From Chitinophaga arvensicola (GTDB taxonomy: Bacteria; Bacteroidota; Bacteroidia; Chitinophagales; Chitinophagaceae): a stretch of DNA of 64,000 bases. Position numbers and translations under genes: made by a program. The notes under the pieces are model-generated. The model searched no databases, was not told the DNA's origin, and saw only the letters and a list, made by a program, of their open reading frames with translations. Position 1 is the stretch's first letter, and each line of letters starts with the position of its first letter. Below are positions 34,950-43,661 of the stretch, one piece after another. The stretch spans positions 2,325,499 through 2,389,498 of the forward strand of contig NZ_FOJG01000001.1 in assembly GCF_900110835.1 (NCBI RefSeq). The letters run 5' to 3'.

Positions 34950-37001
34950 ATGAAAAAAAACACGTTACTCCTCGCGGGGCTGCTTGGCTTCAATATGGCT
35001 ATGGCCCAGGACATCAAGCCTTACGGCGCCTTACCATCCAAAGCACAGGTAGCATGGAATGATATGGAATATTATATGTTCATTCATTTCGGCCCTAATA
35101 CCTTTACCAACAAGGAATGGGGACATGGGGATGAAGACCCGAAAGTATTTAACCCTACTCACCTCGATGCCCGTCAGTGGGCGCGTACCGCCAAGGCGGC
35201 TGGTATGAAGGGTATTGTAATCACGGCCAAACACCACGACGGTTTCTGTCTGTGGCCAAGTAAATACAGCACCCACACCGTTCGGGAAAGCGCCTGGAAA
35301 AATGGCAAAGGCGATGTGCTCGCAGAGTTATCAGCCGCCTGTAAGGAATACGGCCTTAAGTTCGGCGTATACCTTTCTCCGTGGGACCGCAACCATCCGG
35401 AATATGGCAAAGAAGGGTATAACCAGGTGTTCGCTAACACACTCAATGAAGTGTTATCTGGATACGGACCTGTATTTGAACAGTGGTTCGACGGCGCCAA
35501 CGGCGGTAATATCAAGCAACCGTATGATTGGAACCTGTTTCACAGCGTAGTATATAAAAACCAGCCCAACGCAGTTATTTTCAGCGATGTAGGTCCGGGT
35601 TGCCGCTGGGTAGGCAATGAAAATGGCATTGCCGGTACCACTAACTGGAGCACCCTCAATGTAAAAGGATTCGGACCAGGCGTAGCAGCACCAGCTACCA
35701 AAGTCCTCAATGAAGGTAATGAGGATGGCGAACAATGGATCCCTGCCGAGTGCGACGTATCCATCCGGCCAGGATGGTTCTACAGCCCTGAAACAAATGA
35801 CAAGGTGAAGTCGGTTTCTTCCCTGCTCGATATTTACTACGGTTCTGTAGGCCGTAATGGTAACCTGATCCTCAACGTGCCGGTAGACCGTGACGGATTG
35901 ATCCATCCCAACGACTCTACCCGCCTGATGGAACTGCGCCGGGTGCTGGATGCCTCTTTTAAAGATAACCTGGCAAAGAAGGCGGTGGTAACGGCAACGA
36001 ATACACGTAACGGCAATGCGGCGGTGAAGGTTGCTCATCTCAATGATGGTACCAACACTACCTACTGGGCTACCGGCGACGATGCCACTACTGCTACTAT
36101 CACACTTACTTTCAAACAGTCGGTTACCTTTAACCGTATTGTGCTGCAGGAATACATCGCACTGGGACAACGGGTAAAAGCCTTTAGTGTAGAAGTGCTG
36201 GAAAAGGGCGCCTGGAAGGAGATAGCGAAAGAAACCACTATCGGGCATAAACGCATTTTACGATTGAGCGATTATACCGCCACACAGGTGCGGATCAATA
36301 TACTGGATGCCAAGGCGGCGCCGGTGATCAGCGAAGTGCAGTTGTACAAAGCGCCGGGATTGCTGACTACACCGCAGATTACGCGTAAGGCAAACGGACA
36401 GGTGATCATCAGCAGTGAGTCGACCGACCCGGTGATCCACTACACCCTGGATGGAAGCGAACCAACGTTGAAATCACCGCAGTACACATCTACCGGAAAA
36501 GAAATACTCCTCCCGCAGGGCGGCCTGGTAAAAGCCAAAGCCTTCCTGAAAGGAACCGGCAGTGAAACCACCAAAGCCAGTTTCGACGTAGCGCCCGCCA
36601 AATGGACAATCGTTTCCGCCGGTGAAGCTGCCAAAGATCACGACGCTGTAAACGCGATCGACGGTGATAATGCTACCTTGTATGTAACAAAGGATAAAGC
36701 TTATCCACATGAGCTGATAGTAGATCTGGGTGAAACACTTTCTTTGAAAGGCTTTACCTACACTCCGGCCGGCGAACGGGGCATTATTTACGACTATGAG
36801 TTTTACACCAGCGCAGATGGCAAGAGCTGGGGTACGCCCGCTGCCAGCGGACAGTTTGCCAATATTAAAAACAGTCCTGTGCTGCAAACAGTTCCTTTCA
36901 AAGCAAGGAGTGCCCGCTACATCCGCTTCGTTGCCGTATCGCCGGCAGACGAAAAGCAGGTGGCTGCCGCTATTGCTGAACTGGGTGTGGTGACACGGTA
37001 A
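34950..37001 (+). CDS. Secreted alpha-L-fucosidase (GH29) with C-terminal beta domains
   Basis: The 683-residue enzyme has a signal peptide (LLLAGLLGFNMAMAQ) and a GH29 barrel (~25-350): MFIHFGPNTFTNKEWG, ITAKHHDGFCLWPS, YLSPWDRNHPEYG, and the nucleophile Asp in FEQWFDGANGG. Downstream come a discoidin-like domain (~355-470), a chitobiase-type beta domain (~475-550; YTLDGSEPTLKSPQY) and a second discoidin-like domain (~555-683). The subfamily looks like GH29B (alpha-1,3/1,4), but that is inference. The same tail types occur in the GH20 enzyme, fitting a shared glycan target. Confidence 0.93.
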   Translation: MKKNTLLLAGLLGFNMAMAQDIKPYGALPSKAQVAWNDMEYYMFIHFGPNTFTNKEWGHGDEDPKVFNPTHLDARQWARTAKAAGMKGIVITAKHHDGFCLWPSKYSTHTVRESAWKNGKGDVLAELSAACKEYGLKFGVYLSPWDRNHPEYGKEGYNQVFANTLNEVLSGYGPVFEQWFDGANGGNIKQPYDWNLFHSVVYKNQPNAVIFSDVGPGCRWVGNENGIAGTTNWSTLNVKGFGPGVAAPATKVLNEGNEDGEQWIPAECDVSIRPGWFYSPETNDKVKSVSSLLDIYYGSVGRNGNLILNVPVDRDGLIHPNDSTRLMELRRVLDASFKDNLAKKAVVTATNTRNGNAAVKVAHLNDGTNTTYWATGDDATTATITLTFKQSVTFNRIVLQEYIALGQRVKAFSVEVLEKGAWKEIAKETTIGHKRILRLSDYTATQVRINILDAKAAPVISEVQLYKAPGLLTTPQITRKANGQVIISSESTDPVIHYTLDGSEPTLKSPQYTSTGKEILLPQGGLVKAKAFLKGTGSETTKASFDVAPAKWTIVSAGEAAKDHDAVNAIDGDNATLYVTKDKAYPHELIVDLGETLSLKGFTYTPAGERGIIYDYEFYTSADGKSWGTPAASGQFANIKNSPVLQTVPFKARSARYIRFVAVSPADEKQVAAAIAELGVVTR

Positions 37002-37097
37002 CAATACAAGGCGGGCAAATATCCCGCACTGCCAGGCTGACCATCCTGTCCGGATGACACCATTAAGCGGGAAGCTGGTTCAGCCGGTGGCTATATC

Positions 37098-37152
37098 TAA
37101 TAAATAAGGGAGATAAGAATGGATATTCCATTTTTATCTCCCTTATTTATTA
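37098..37152. terminator. Exceptionally long hairpin after the fucosidase gene
   Basis: A 26-bp stem runs from 37098-37123 against 37127-37152 with a 3-nt loop and one G-T pair (core AAGGGAGATAAGAATGG). It lies ~97 nt after the GH29 stop and upstream of the arginine leader, so it should insulate the two. Confidence 0.8.
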
Positions 37153-37663
37153 TATTATAATTTAATGTCTTTGGTCTGTCAGAATCAAGGTAATCCAGCT
37201 GCTTTTACAGCTGTTTACCCGCTAATCTTTTAATTATCAGTATAAAAAATGACAATATATAATTAGTCGGATCTTTACAATCAGTTTAATCCCGGGAAAG
37301 CCGCCCTTCGCGTTTGTTAAAATTCTGTCTTCCCCAAAAAAAATTCGACCATTTAAATGGATATTATTATAACTTTGCGGATAATCTAAAACTAAAGACA
37401 ATATTTATAACAATTTAACGCTGAACTGAAGTTGGAAAAAACCGCAACTCATACCAACATTTCTGCATATCATCCCGCTTTAAACGAAGGGGTATATTCT
37501 GTTGGGTTCAATGTCTTTAGATTTCTTTCCCGACGACCTAGAATTTGATAGCGCTTGTCTAAATATAACCGCTATCGCACCGTGATTCCCCAATCCTCCG
37601 GTGATCTTTTCCATTAATGGAATTTCAAGTTAGTTTATTGATTCACGATTTCAATTTAAAAAG
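37153..37663 (+). promoter_or_regulatory. Promoter and long leader of the arginine operon
   Basis: The -7 box TAACTTTG at 37370-37377 (TAnnTTTG) would start a transcript with a leader of ~285 nt. The leader contains a short ATG frame (37511-37585, 24 codons, starting MSLDFFPDD), a stem GATAGCG/CGCTATC within its end, and CCATTAATGG close to the first gene. No T-box, thi box or other known riboswitch is recognised, and the short frame contains no arginine codon. Confidence 0.45.
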
Positions 37664-38449
37664 TTGGAAAATCAACATATCATCGTTAGGGTAGCCACTC
37701 CTGACGATATTCACTATTCAAATATCATCACCGACGAGATGGAGTCATCTGCAAAGGCAAGAGGAACCGGCATTGCGAAGCGTTCCCCTGACTATGTAGA
37801 GCTGAAAATGAAAGAGGGTAAGGCCGTGATCGCGCTTACTGAAAAGGGTGATTGGGTAGGCTTCTGCTATATCGAGGCCTGGGGTCATGAGAAATTTGTG
37901 GCGAATTCAGGGCTGATCGTTAACCCTGCCTTCAGAGGACATGGTGTAGCCAAGTCGATTAAGCATAGAATATTTGAGTTGTCCAGGGAGAAATATCCCG
38001 ACGCCAAGATCTTTGGTTTAACAACTGGTCTTGCTGTAATGAAGATCAACTCCGAACTGGGTTACGAACCGGTAACCTATTCCGAACTTACCGACGACGA
38101 GGAATTCTGGAAGGGCTGCAGAAGCTGTGTAAACTTCGATATCCTCACCGCCAAAAACAGGAAGAACTGCCTGTGTACCGCCATGCTGTACAATCCGCTG
38201 GAGAAACTGAAAGAAGCAGAAGAAAAAGCGATGGCTGACAAAGCCGCCGCAGAAGCAGCGCAGCCGGCACCACAGCCACAGCTCTCCGTAAATGCCAGCG
38301 GACACATTCATCACGCCAGACGCCGCCGGAGATTTAAAGGAAATATAAAGCTCTATGAGCGATGGTTACGTTTTAAAAGATTTGTTTTGCTGAAAAGCAA
38401 AAAAGAAGGTGGCGCCACCGGATCTAAAAAGAAATTTTTCCTGTTCTGA
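37664..38449 (+). CDS. GNAT N-acyltransferase, candidate N-acyl-glutamate synthase of arginine biosynthesis
   Basis: The 261-residue protein starts with TTG (37664); no in-frame ATG fits the conserved opening MENQHIIVRVATPDD. A GNAT domain (~1-170) shows the acyl-CoA-binding VNPAFRGHGVAKSIKHRIF. Cysteines at CRSCVNFD and NCLCTAML follow, then an Ala/Pro/Gln linker and a strongly basic C-terminus (HHARRRRRFKGN). As first gene of the arg operon, and with no argA or argJ present, it is the obvious candidate for the first acylation of glutamate, as proposed for Bacteroides homologues. Acyl donor (acetyl- or succinyl-CoA) is open. Confidence 0.82.
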   Translation: MENQHIIVRVATPDDIHYSNIITDEMESSAKARGTGIAKRSPDYVELKMKEGKAVIALTEKGDWVGFCYIEAWGHEKFVANSGLIVNPAFRGHGVAKSIKHRIFELSREKYPDAKIFGLTTGLAVMKINSELGYEPVTYSELTDDEEFWKGCRSCVNFDILTAKNRKNCLCTAMLYNPLEKLKEAEEKAMADKAAAEAAQPAPQPQLSVNASGHIHHARRRRRFKGNIKLYERWLRFKRFVLLKSKKEGGATGSKKKFFLF

Positions 38450-38499
38450 CTACAGGGTTGTCAATATTGTTATCTGGATTTATAAAAAAAGATGTCATA

Positions 38500-39690
38500 A
38501 TGAAAAAAGTAGTACTGGGATTTAGCGGAGGACTTGATACTTCCTATTGCGTTAAATATCTGACCGAAGAAAAAGGATATGAAGTGCATTCAGTGATCGT
38601 TAACACTGGTGGTTTTTCTGAAGAAGAACTGCAGGAAATAGAAAAGCGCGCTTACAGCCTGGGCGTTAAAAGTCATAAAACTGTTAATGCGATACGTTCT
38701 TATTATGATGGCGTTATCAAATACCTCATCTTCGGAAATGTACTGAAGAATAATACCTACCCGCTGAGCGTAAGTGCAGAGCGTATGAGCCAGGCACTGG
38801 CCATCGCGGAATATGTGAAGGAAGTGGGAGCAGACGCCGTAGCACATGGTAGCACCGGCGCCGGCAACGACCAGGTTCGTTTCGATATGGTTTTCCATAT
38901 CATGATCCCGGGCGTAGAAATCATCACCCCGATCCGTGACCTGAAACTGAGCCGTGAAGAAGAAATTTCTTACCTGAGATCCAAAGGTGTGGAAGTAAAC
39001 TTTGAAAAAGCCATGTACTCTATCAATAAGGGTATGTGGGGTACTTCCGTAGGTGGTAAAGAAACCCTGACTTCCAATGGTATGCTGCCGGAGGCCGCAT
39101 GGCCTACCCAGCTCACCAAAAAAGAAGAAGAGCAGGTGAAATTAACTTTTGAAAAAGGAGAGCTGACTGGCGTAAACGATAAAACTTTCGGTCACCCGTC
39201 TGAAGCCATTCAATATTTACAAACCATTGCTGGTCCGTTCGCTATTGGCCGCGATATCCACGTAGGTGATACCATCATCGGTATCAAAGGACGTGTAGGA
39301 TTTGAAGCTGCTGCACCGATGGTGATCATCAAAGCGCATCATGCCCTGGAAAAACATGTATTAACAAAATGGCAGCTGAGCTGGAAAGACCAACTGGCAC
39401 AGTTCTACGGTAACTACATGCACGAAGGACAGATCATGGATCCGGTAATGCGCGACATCGAAGCCTTCCTGCAGAATACCCAGGAGAATGTTTCCGGTGA
39501 AGTATTCGTTACCCTCATGCCATATCGTTTCCAGGTAACTGGTATCAGTTCCCCTTACGATCTGATGAGCAGCAAGTTTGGCAAATACGGTGAAATGAAC
39601 ACCGGCTGGAGCGGAGATGATGTAAGAGGATTCAGCAAGATTTTTGGTAACCAGACAATGATCTGGCATCAGGTTAAAAATTCTATCTAA
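38500..39690 (+). CDS. argG: Argininosuccinate synthase
   Basis: ArgG joins citrulline and aspartate with ATP. From ATG 38500 (MKKVVLGFSGGLDTS) it has 396 residues; the frame upstream to 38458 has no support. The PP-loop SGGLDTS, GSTGAGNDQVRFD, and the GMWGTSVGGKETL segment are clear. It resembles the deeper-branching group of ArgG used by Bacteroidota. It follows the GNAT gene by 50 bp and precedes argC by 11 bp. Confidence 0.95.
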   Translation: MKKVVLGFSGGLDTSYCVKYLTEEKGYEVHSVIVNTGGFSEEELQEIEKRAYSLGVKSHKTVNAIRSYYDGVIKYLIFGNVLKNNTYPLSVSAERMSQALAIAEYVKEVGADAVAHGSTGAGNDQVRFDMVFHIMIPGVEIITPIRDLKLSREEEISYLRSKGVEVNFEKAMYSINKGMWGTSVGGKETLTSNGMLPEAAWPTQLTKKEEEQVKLTFEKGELTGVNDKTFGHPSEAIQYLQTIAGPFAIGRDIHVGDTIIGIKGRVGFEAAAPMVIIKAHHALEKHVLTKWQLSWKDQLAQFYGNYMHEGQIMDPVMRDIEAFLQNTQENVSGEVFVTLMPYRFQVTGISSPYDLMSSKFGKYGEMNTGWSGDDVRGFSKIFGNQTMIWHQVKNSI

Positions 39691-39701
39691 ATCAGCAGGC
39701 A

Positions 39702-40685
39702 ATGGCAAATGATAAAAAGATAAAAGCAGGAATTGTAGGCGGGGCAGGTTATACAGGCGGTGAAATGATCCGGCTTTTATTAAATCACCCGGATGTTACT
39801 ATTTCGTTTGTACATAGCCGTAGTAATGCGGGTAATCCGTTATACGCAGTGCATGCCGATTTGCTGGGTGAAACAGAACAACTGTTTACCGGCGAACTGA
39901 GCAACGATATTGATGTGATGTTCCTCTGCCTGGGTCACGGAGAATCCAAAAAATTCCTGGAAGCCACCGATGTAGCGGCACATGTGAAAGTGATTGACCT
40001 GAGCCAGGATTTTCGTTTAGGCGAAACCGTAAAAGACAGAGCTTTTGTATACGGCTTACCGGAAATGCAACGGGAGTTGATTAAATCCGCGCAGAACATC
40101 GCCAATCCCGGCTGTTTTGCTACCGGTATTCAACTCGGACTGCTGCCACTGGCCAAAGCCGGTTTGCTGAAAGAAGTACATACCACCGGTATTACCGGCT
40201 CCACCGGAGCGGGACAAAGCCTGCAGGCTACTTCCCACTTCACCTGGAGAGCCAATAATATTTCCACCTATAAAGTGCTCAATCACCAGCACCTGAAAGA
40301 AATACGACGAAGCCTGCAGCTGTTGCAGCCAGGCTACCAGGGAGACGTAAACTTTGTACCCGTACGCGGCGATTATCCAAGAGGAATCTGGGTAACCTCG
40401 TACCTGCAAAGCGACTTATCTCTGGAAGACGCTGTAAAGCTGTATAAAGACTTTTACGCCGGTCATCCGTTTACGCATGTGAGCGACAAACAGATCGACC
40501 TGAAGCAGGTAGTAAACACCAATAAGTGTTTGATTCAACTGGAAAAAACAGGCGATAAACTTGTCATCCATTCCATTGAAGACAACCTGCTGAAAGGCGC
40601 TTCCGGTCAGGCTGTGCAGAATATGAATCTCATGTGCGGACTGGAAGAAACGGCAGGACTGAAACTGAAGTCCATCGTGTTCTAA
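39702..40685 (+). CDS. argC: N-acetyl(acyl)-gamma-glutamyl-phosphate reductase
   Basis: ArgC reduces N-acyl-glutamyl phosphate to the semialdehyde with NADPH. The 327 residues show the Rossmann motif GIVGGAGYTGGEMIRLL, the catalytic cysteine in NPGCFATGIQL and the GITGSTGAGQS and HQHLKEIRR blocks. Type I length and motifs. It lies 11 bp after argG and 32 bp before argD. Confidence 0.97.
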   Translation: MANDKKIKAGIVGGAGYTGGEMIRLLLNHPDVTISFVHSRSNAGNPLYAVHADLLGETEQLFTGELSNDIDVMFLCLGHGESKKFLEATDVAAHVKVIDLSQDFRLGETVKDRAFVYGLPEMQRELIKSAQNIANPGCFATGIQLGLLPLAKAGLLKEVHTTGITGSTGAGQSLQATSHFTWRANNISTYKVLNHQHLKEIRRSLQLLQPGYQGDVNFVPVRGDYPRGIWVTSYLQSDLSLEDAVKLYKDFYAGHPFTHVSDKQIDLKQVVNTNKCLIQLEKTGDKLVIHSIEDNLLKGASGQAVQNMNLMCGLEETAGLKLKSIVF

Positions 40686-40717
40686 GTGATTCTTTCATCT
40701 TTTTAATTTGAGCCAAC

Positions 40718-41845
40718 ATGAAACTGTTTGACGTATATCCCGTTAACGATATCATTATAGATAAAGCCTTTGGTTCCCACGTGTGGGACGACAAGGGTAC
40801 ACAATACCTGGATCTGTATGGCGGTCACGCCGTGATCTCCATCGGTCATACGCATCCGCATTATGTAAAACGCCTCACCGATCAGCTGCATAAAGTAGGC
40901 TTTTATTCCAATTCTGTGAAGATGCCTTTACAGGAAGAACTGGCCGCTTTGCTGGGCAAGGTGTCTGGTAAGGAAGACTACCAGCTGTTCCTCTGCAACT
41001 CCGGTGCAGAAGCCAATGAAAATGCACTGAAGCTGGCCTCGTTCTACAATGGAAGGAAGAAGGTAATTGCCTTTAAGAAAGCATTTCATGGCAGAACTTC
41101 CCTGGCAGTAGCAGCTACCGATAATCCAAAGATCGTGGCGCCGGTAAATGAAACAGATAACGTGGTTTTTTTACCATGGGAAGATGAAGCCGCACTGGAA
41201 CAGGCTTTCCAGCAGCATGAAGTTTCTTCTGTAATCATTGAAGGTATTCAGGGCGTAGGTGGTATCAACGTAGCCAGCGAATCTTTTCTGCGGAAAATCA
41301 GAAGTCTCTGCGACACCCACAACGCTGTGTTCATCGCAGATTCCGTACAGTGTGGTTATGGCAGAAGCGGTAAATTCTATTCACATGATTTTGCCGGTGT
41401 AAATGCAGATATCTACAGCATGGCAAAAGGAATGGGTAATGGTTTCCCGATCGGCGCTATTATCATTGCACCGAAGTTCCATGCGGTATACGGCATGCTG
41501 GGTACCACTTTTGGTGGTAATCACCTGGCTTGTGCTGCTGCACTCGCGGTACTGGAAACTATCCAGGCCGAGAACCTGGTGGAGAATGCCGCTAAAATAG
41601 GCGGTTATCTCATGGAGCAGTTACGGACTTTTGATAAAGTAAAAGAAGTAAGAGGCCGTGGTCTGATGATCGGCATCGATCTCCCGGAAGAATTATCCTT
41701 TGTGAAAAAAGAACTGTTGCACACGCATAAGATCTTCACCGGTGAAGCAAAACCAAACGTGATCCGTTTGCTGCCTTCCCTGGCGCTGACCCAGGCACAT
41801 GCTGATCAGTTCCTGGAAGCATTCGGAAAAGCAATCAATAAATAA
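40718..41845 (+). CDS. argD: Acetyl(acyl)ornithine aminotransferase
   Basis: This class III PLP aminotransferase makes N-acyl-ornithine from the semialdehyde and glutamate. The 375 residues contain LDLYGGHAVISIGHTHP, the cofactor-phosphate block CNSGAEANENALK, the ADSVQCGYGRSGKF segment and the PLP lysine in SMAKGMGNGFPIGA. It is slightly shorter than the ~400-residue average. Operon position fixes the role. Confidence 0.95.
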   Translation: MKLFDVYPVNDIIIDKAFGSHVWDDKGTQYLDLYGGHAVISIGHTHPHYVKRLTDQLHKVGFYSNSVKMPLQEELAALLGKVSGKEDYQLFLCNSGAEANENALKLASFYNGRKKVIAFKKAFHGRTSLAVAATDNPKIVAPVNETDNVVFLPWEDEAALEQAFQQHEVSSVIIEGIQGVGGINVASESFLRKIRSLCDTHNAVFIADSVQCGYGRSGKFYSHDFAGVNADIYSMAKGMGNGFPIGAIIIAPKFHAVYGMLGTTFGGNHLACAAALAVLETIQAENLVENAAKIGGYLMEQLRTFDKVKEVRGRGLMIGIDLPEELSFVKKELLHTHKIFTGEAKPNVIRLLPSLALTQAHADQFLEAFGKAINK

Positions 41846-41916
41846 GTAAACAACCGTCAATGACAGGTAGTGTGCCTTTACATCTTTCCACTACCTGTTT
41901 AAAGCCTATAATCGAA

Positions 41917-42867
41917 ATGAAACAATTTATTTCTACAGCAGATGTTCCCAGTGTCCCGCGGTTAGTGGACATTGCGTTGAACTACAAGAAAGATCCTTTC
42001 AGGGACAAGGAATTAGGGAAGAATAAAACAGTGGGAATGATATTCCTGAATCCCAGTTTGCGAACACGCTTAAGTACACAGGTAGCAGCAAAGAACCTCG
42101 GTATGGAAGCCATCGTATTTAACATTGATAAGGAAGGCTGGGCGCTGGAAATGAATGATGGGGCTATCATGAATGGTAACACCACTGAACACGTAAAAGA
42201 AGCAGCGGCGGTAATGGGACAGTATTTCGATATCCTGGCCATCCGCACTTTTCCGGGTTTGAAGAATAAAGAAGAAGATTATACCGAGAAATATATTAAC
42301 CAGTTCATCAAGTATGCCGGTGTACCGGTAGTAAGCCTGGAAAGCGCTACCCTGCACCCTTTGCAGAGCTTAACAGACGTGATCACTATCAAGGAAAACT
42401 GGCCGCACGCCCGTAAACCTAAAGTGGTACTCACCTGGGCGCCTCACGTAAAGGCTTTGCCACAGGCGGTTCCCAACTCCTTTGCACAATGGATGAACGC
42501 ATGGGGAGAAACTGATTTTGTGATCACACATCCGGAAGGCTACGAACTGGATGAGAAATTTTCCGGCAACGCACACATTGAGTACGACCAGGATAAAGCC
42601 TTGCAGGATGCGGATTTTGTGTATGTGAAAAACTGGTCTTCCTACAAGGATTACGGCAAGATCACCTGCACGGATCCTTCCTGGATGTTTACCAATGAGA
42701 AACTGGCGCTGACCAATTCTGCCAAAGTGATGCACTGCCTGCCTGTTAGAAGGAATGTAGTGATTGCAGACGAAGTACTGGATGGACCCAACGCCATCGT
42801 TATCCCGGAAGCGGGTAATCGGGTATGGGCTGCCCAGGCGGTTTTGAGTGAAATACTGAAAGGATAA
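41917..42867 (+). CDS. argF': N-acyl-L-ornithine carbamoyltransferase (N-acetyl- or N-succinyl-ornithine type)
   Basis: It carbamoylates an N-acylated ornithine, not free ornithine. From ATG 41917 there are 316 residues. The carbamoyl-phosphate motif SLRTRLST (47-54), HPLQSL, TWAPHVKALPQAVPNSFA and MHCLPVRRN mark the AOTC/SOTC clade. The residue that separates the two groups is Glu92 in Xanthomonas AOTCase and Pro90 in Bacteroides SOTCase (from memory); the aligned residue here is Thr90 (NGNTTEH). Mutating the Glu to small residues shifts AOTCase to succinyl-ornithine, so a succinyl preference is possible. Its TAA overlaps the argB start by 1 nt. A 5' extension to 41860 is rejected. Confidence 0.95.
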   Translation: MKQFISTADVPSVPRLVDIALNYKKDPFRDKELGKNKTVGMIFLNPSLRTRLSTQVAAKNLGMEAIVFNIDKEGWALEMNDGAIMNGNTTEHVKEAAAVMGQYFDILAIRTFPGLKNKEEDYTEKYINQFIKYAGVPVVSLESATLHPLQSLTDVITIKENWPHARKPKVVLTWAPHVKALPQAVPNSFAQWMNAWGETDFVITHPEGYELDEKFSGNAHIEYDQDKALQDADFVYVKNWSSYKDYGKITCTDPSWMFTNEKLALTNSAKVMHCLPVRRNVVIADEVLDGPNAIVIPEAGNRVWAAQAVLSEILKG

Positions 42868-43658
42868 TGATGATCGACTTATTTATCATAAAAGTAGGCG
42901 GAAACGTCATCGATAACCCGGCATTGCTGCAAAGCTTCCTTGAGAAGTTTGCAGCAATTCCCGGTAAAAAGATTCTCATCCACGGCGGCGGTAAAATCGC
43001 TACCCGTATCGGTGATAAACTGGGGATCGAATCGAAATACGTAGATGGACGACGCATCACCGATGCAGATACCATCGACGTGGTAACCATGGTATACGGC
43101 GGTTTGGTAAACAAGCAACTGGTGGCCAAATTGCAGTCTCATGGCTGCAATGCGATCGGCTTAACCGGCGCTGATGCCAACATCATTCCCGCAGTAAAAA
43201 GACCGGTGAAAGAAATTGACTACGGATTTGTGGGCGATGTATATACGGAGAAACTGCATACCGGTCCGCTGAAAGCGTTACTGGATACTGGTGTTACACC
43301 GGTATTTGCACCGCTTACCCATGATGGGAATGGACAGATCCTGAATACCAATGCAGATACCATTGCGTCTTCCCTGGCCATTGCTTTATCCGAACACTAC
43401 AGCGTGCGCCTGATCTATTGTTTTGAAAAGAAAGGTGTATTGCGTGATTCGGCAGATGATAACGCTGTGATCAATCTCATCAACAAAGAAATTTACCAGC
43501 AACTGCTGGCAGAAAAAATATTGACAGACGGGATCCTGCCCAAACTGCAGAATGCTTTCGGGGCAATCGATAATGGCGTAAAAGAAGTGCTGATAGGACA
43601 TGCAGACGATGTGTTGAGTAATACAACTCCGAAAGTGGCAGGCACCCTAATATGCTAA
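42867..43658 (+). CDS. argB: N-acetyl(acyl)glutamate kinase
   Basis: ArgB phosphorylates N-acyl-glutamate. The 263 residues are an amino-acid kinase fold with IKVGGNVID, IHGGGKIATRIGDKLGI (ATP/substrate glycine loops), GLTGADANII and ILNTNADTIASSLA. The start overlaps the previous stop by one base, with a second ATG directly after, implying tight coupling. No arginine-sensing N-terminal helix extension is visible, so it may be arginine-insensitive. Confidence 0.96.
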   Translation: MMIDLFIIKVGGNVIDNPALLQSFLEKFAAIPGKKILIHGGGKIATRIGDKLGIESKYVDGRRITDADTIDVVTMVYGGLVNKQLVAKLQSHGCNAIGLTGADANIIPAVKRPVKEIDYGFVGDVYTEKLHTGPLKALLDTGVTPVFAPLTHDGNGQILNTNADTIASSLAIALSEHYSVRLIYCFEKKGVLRDSADDNAVINLINKEIYQQLLAEKILTDGILPKLQNAFGAIDNGVKEVLIGHADDVLSNTTPKVAGTLIC

Positions 43659-43661
43659 CCT

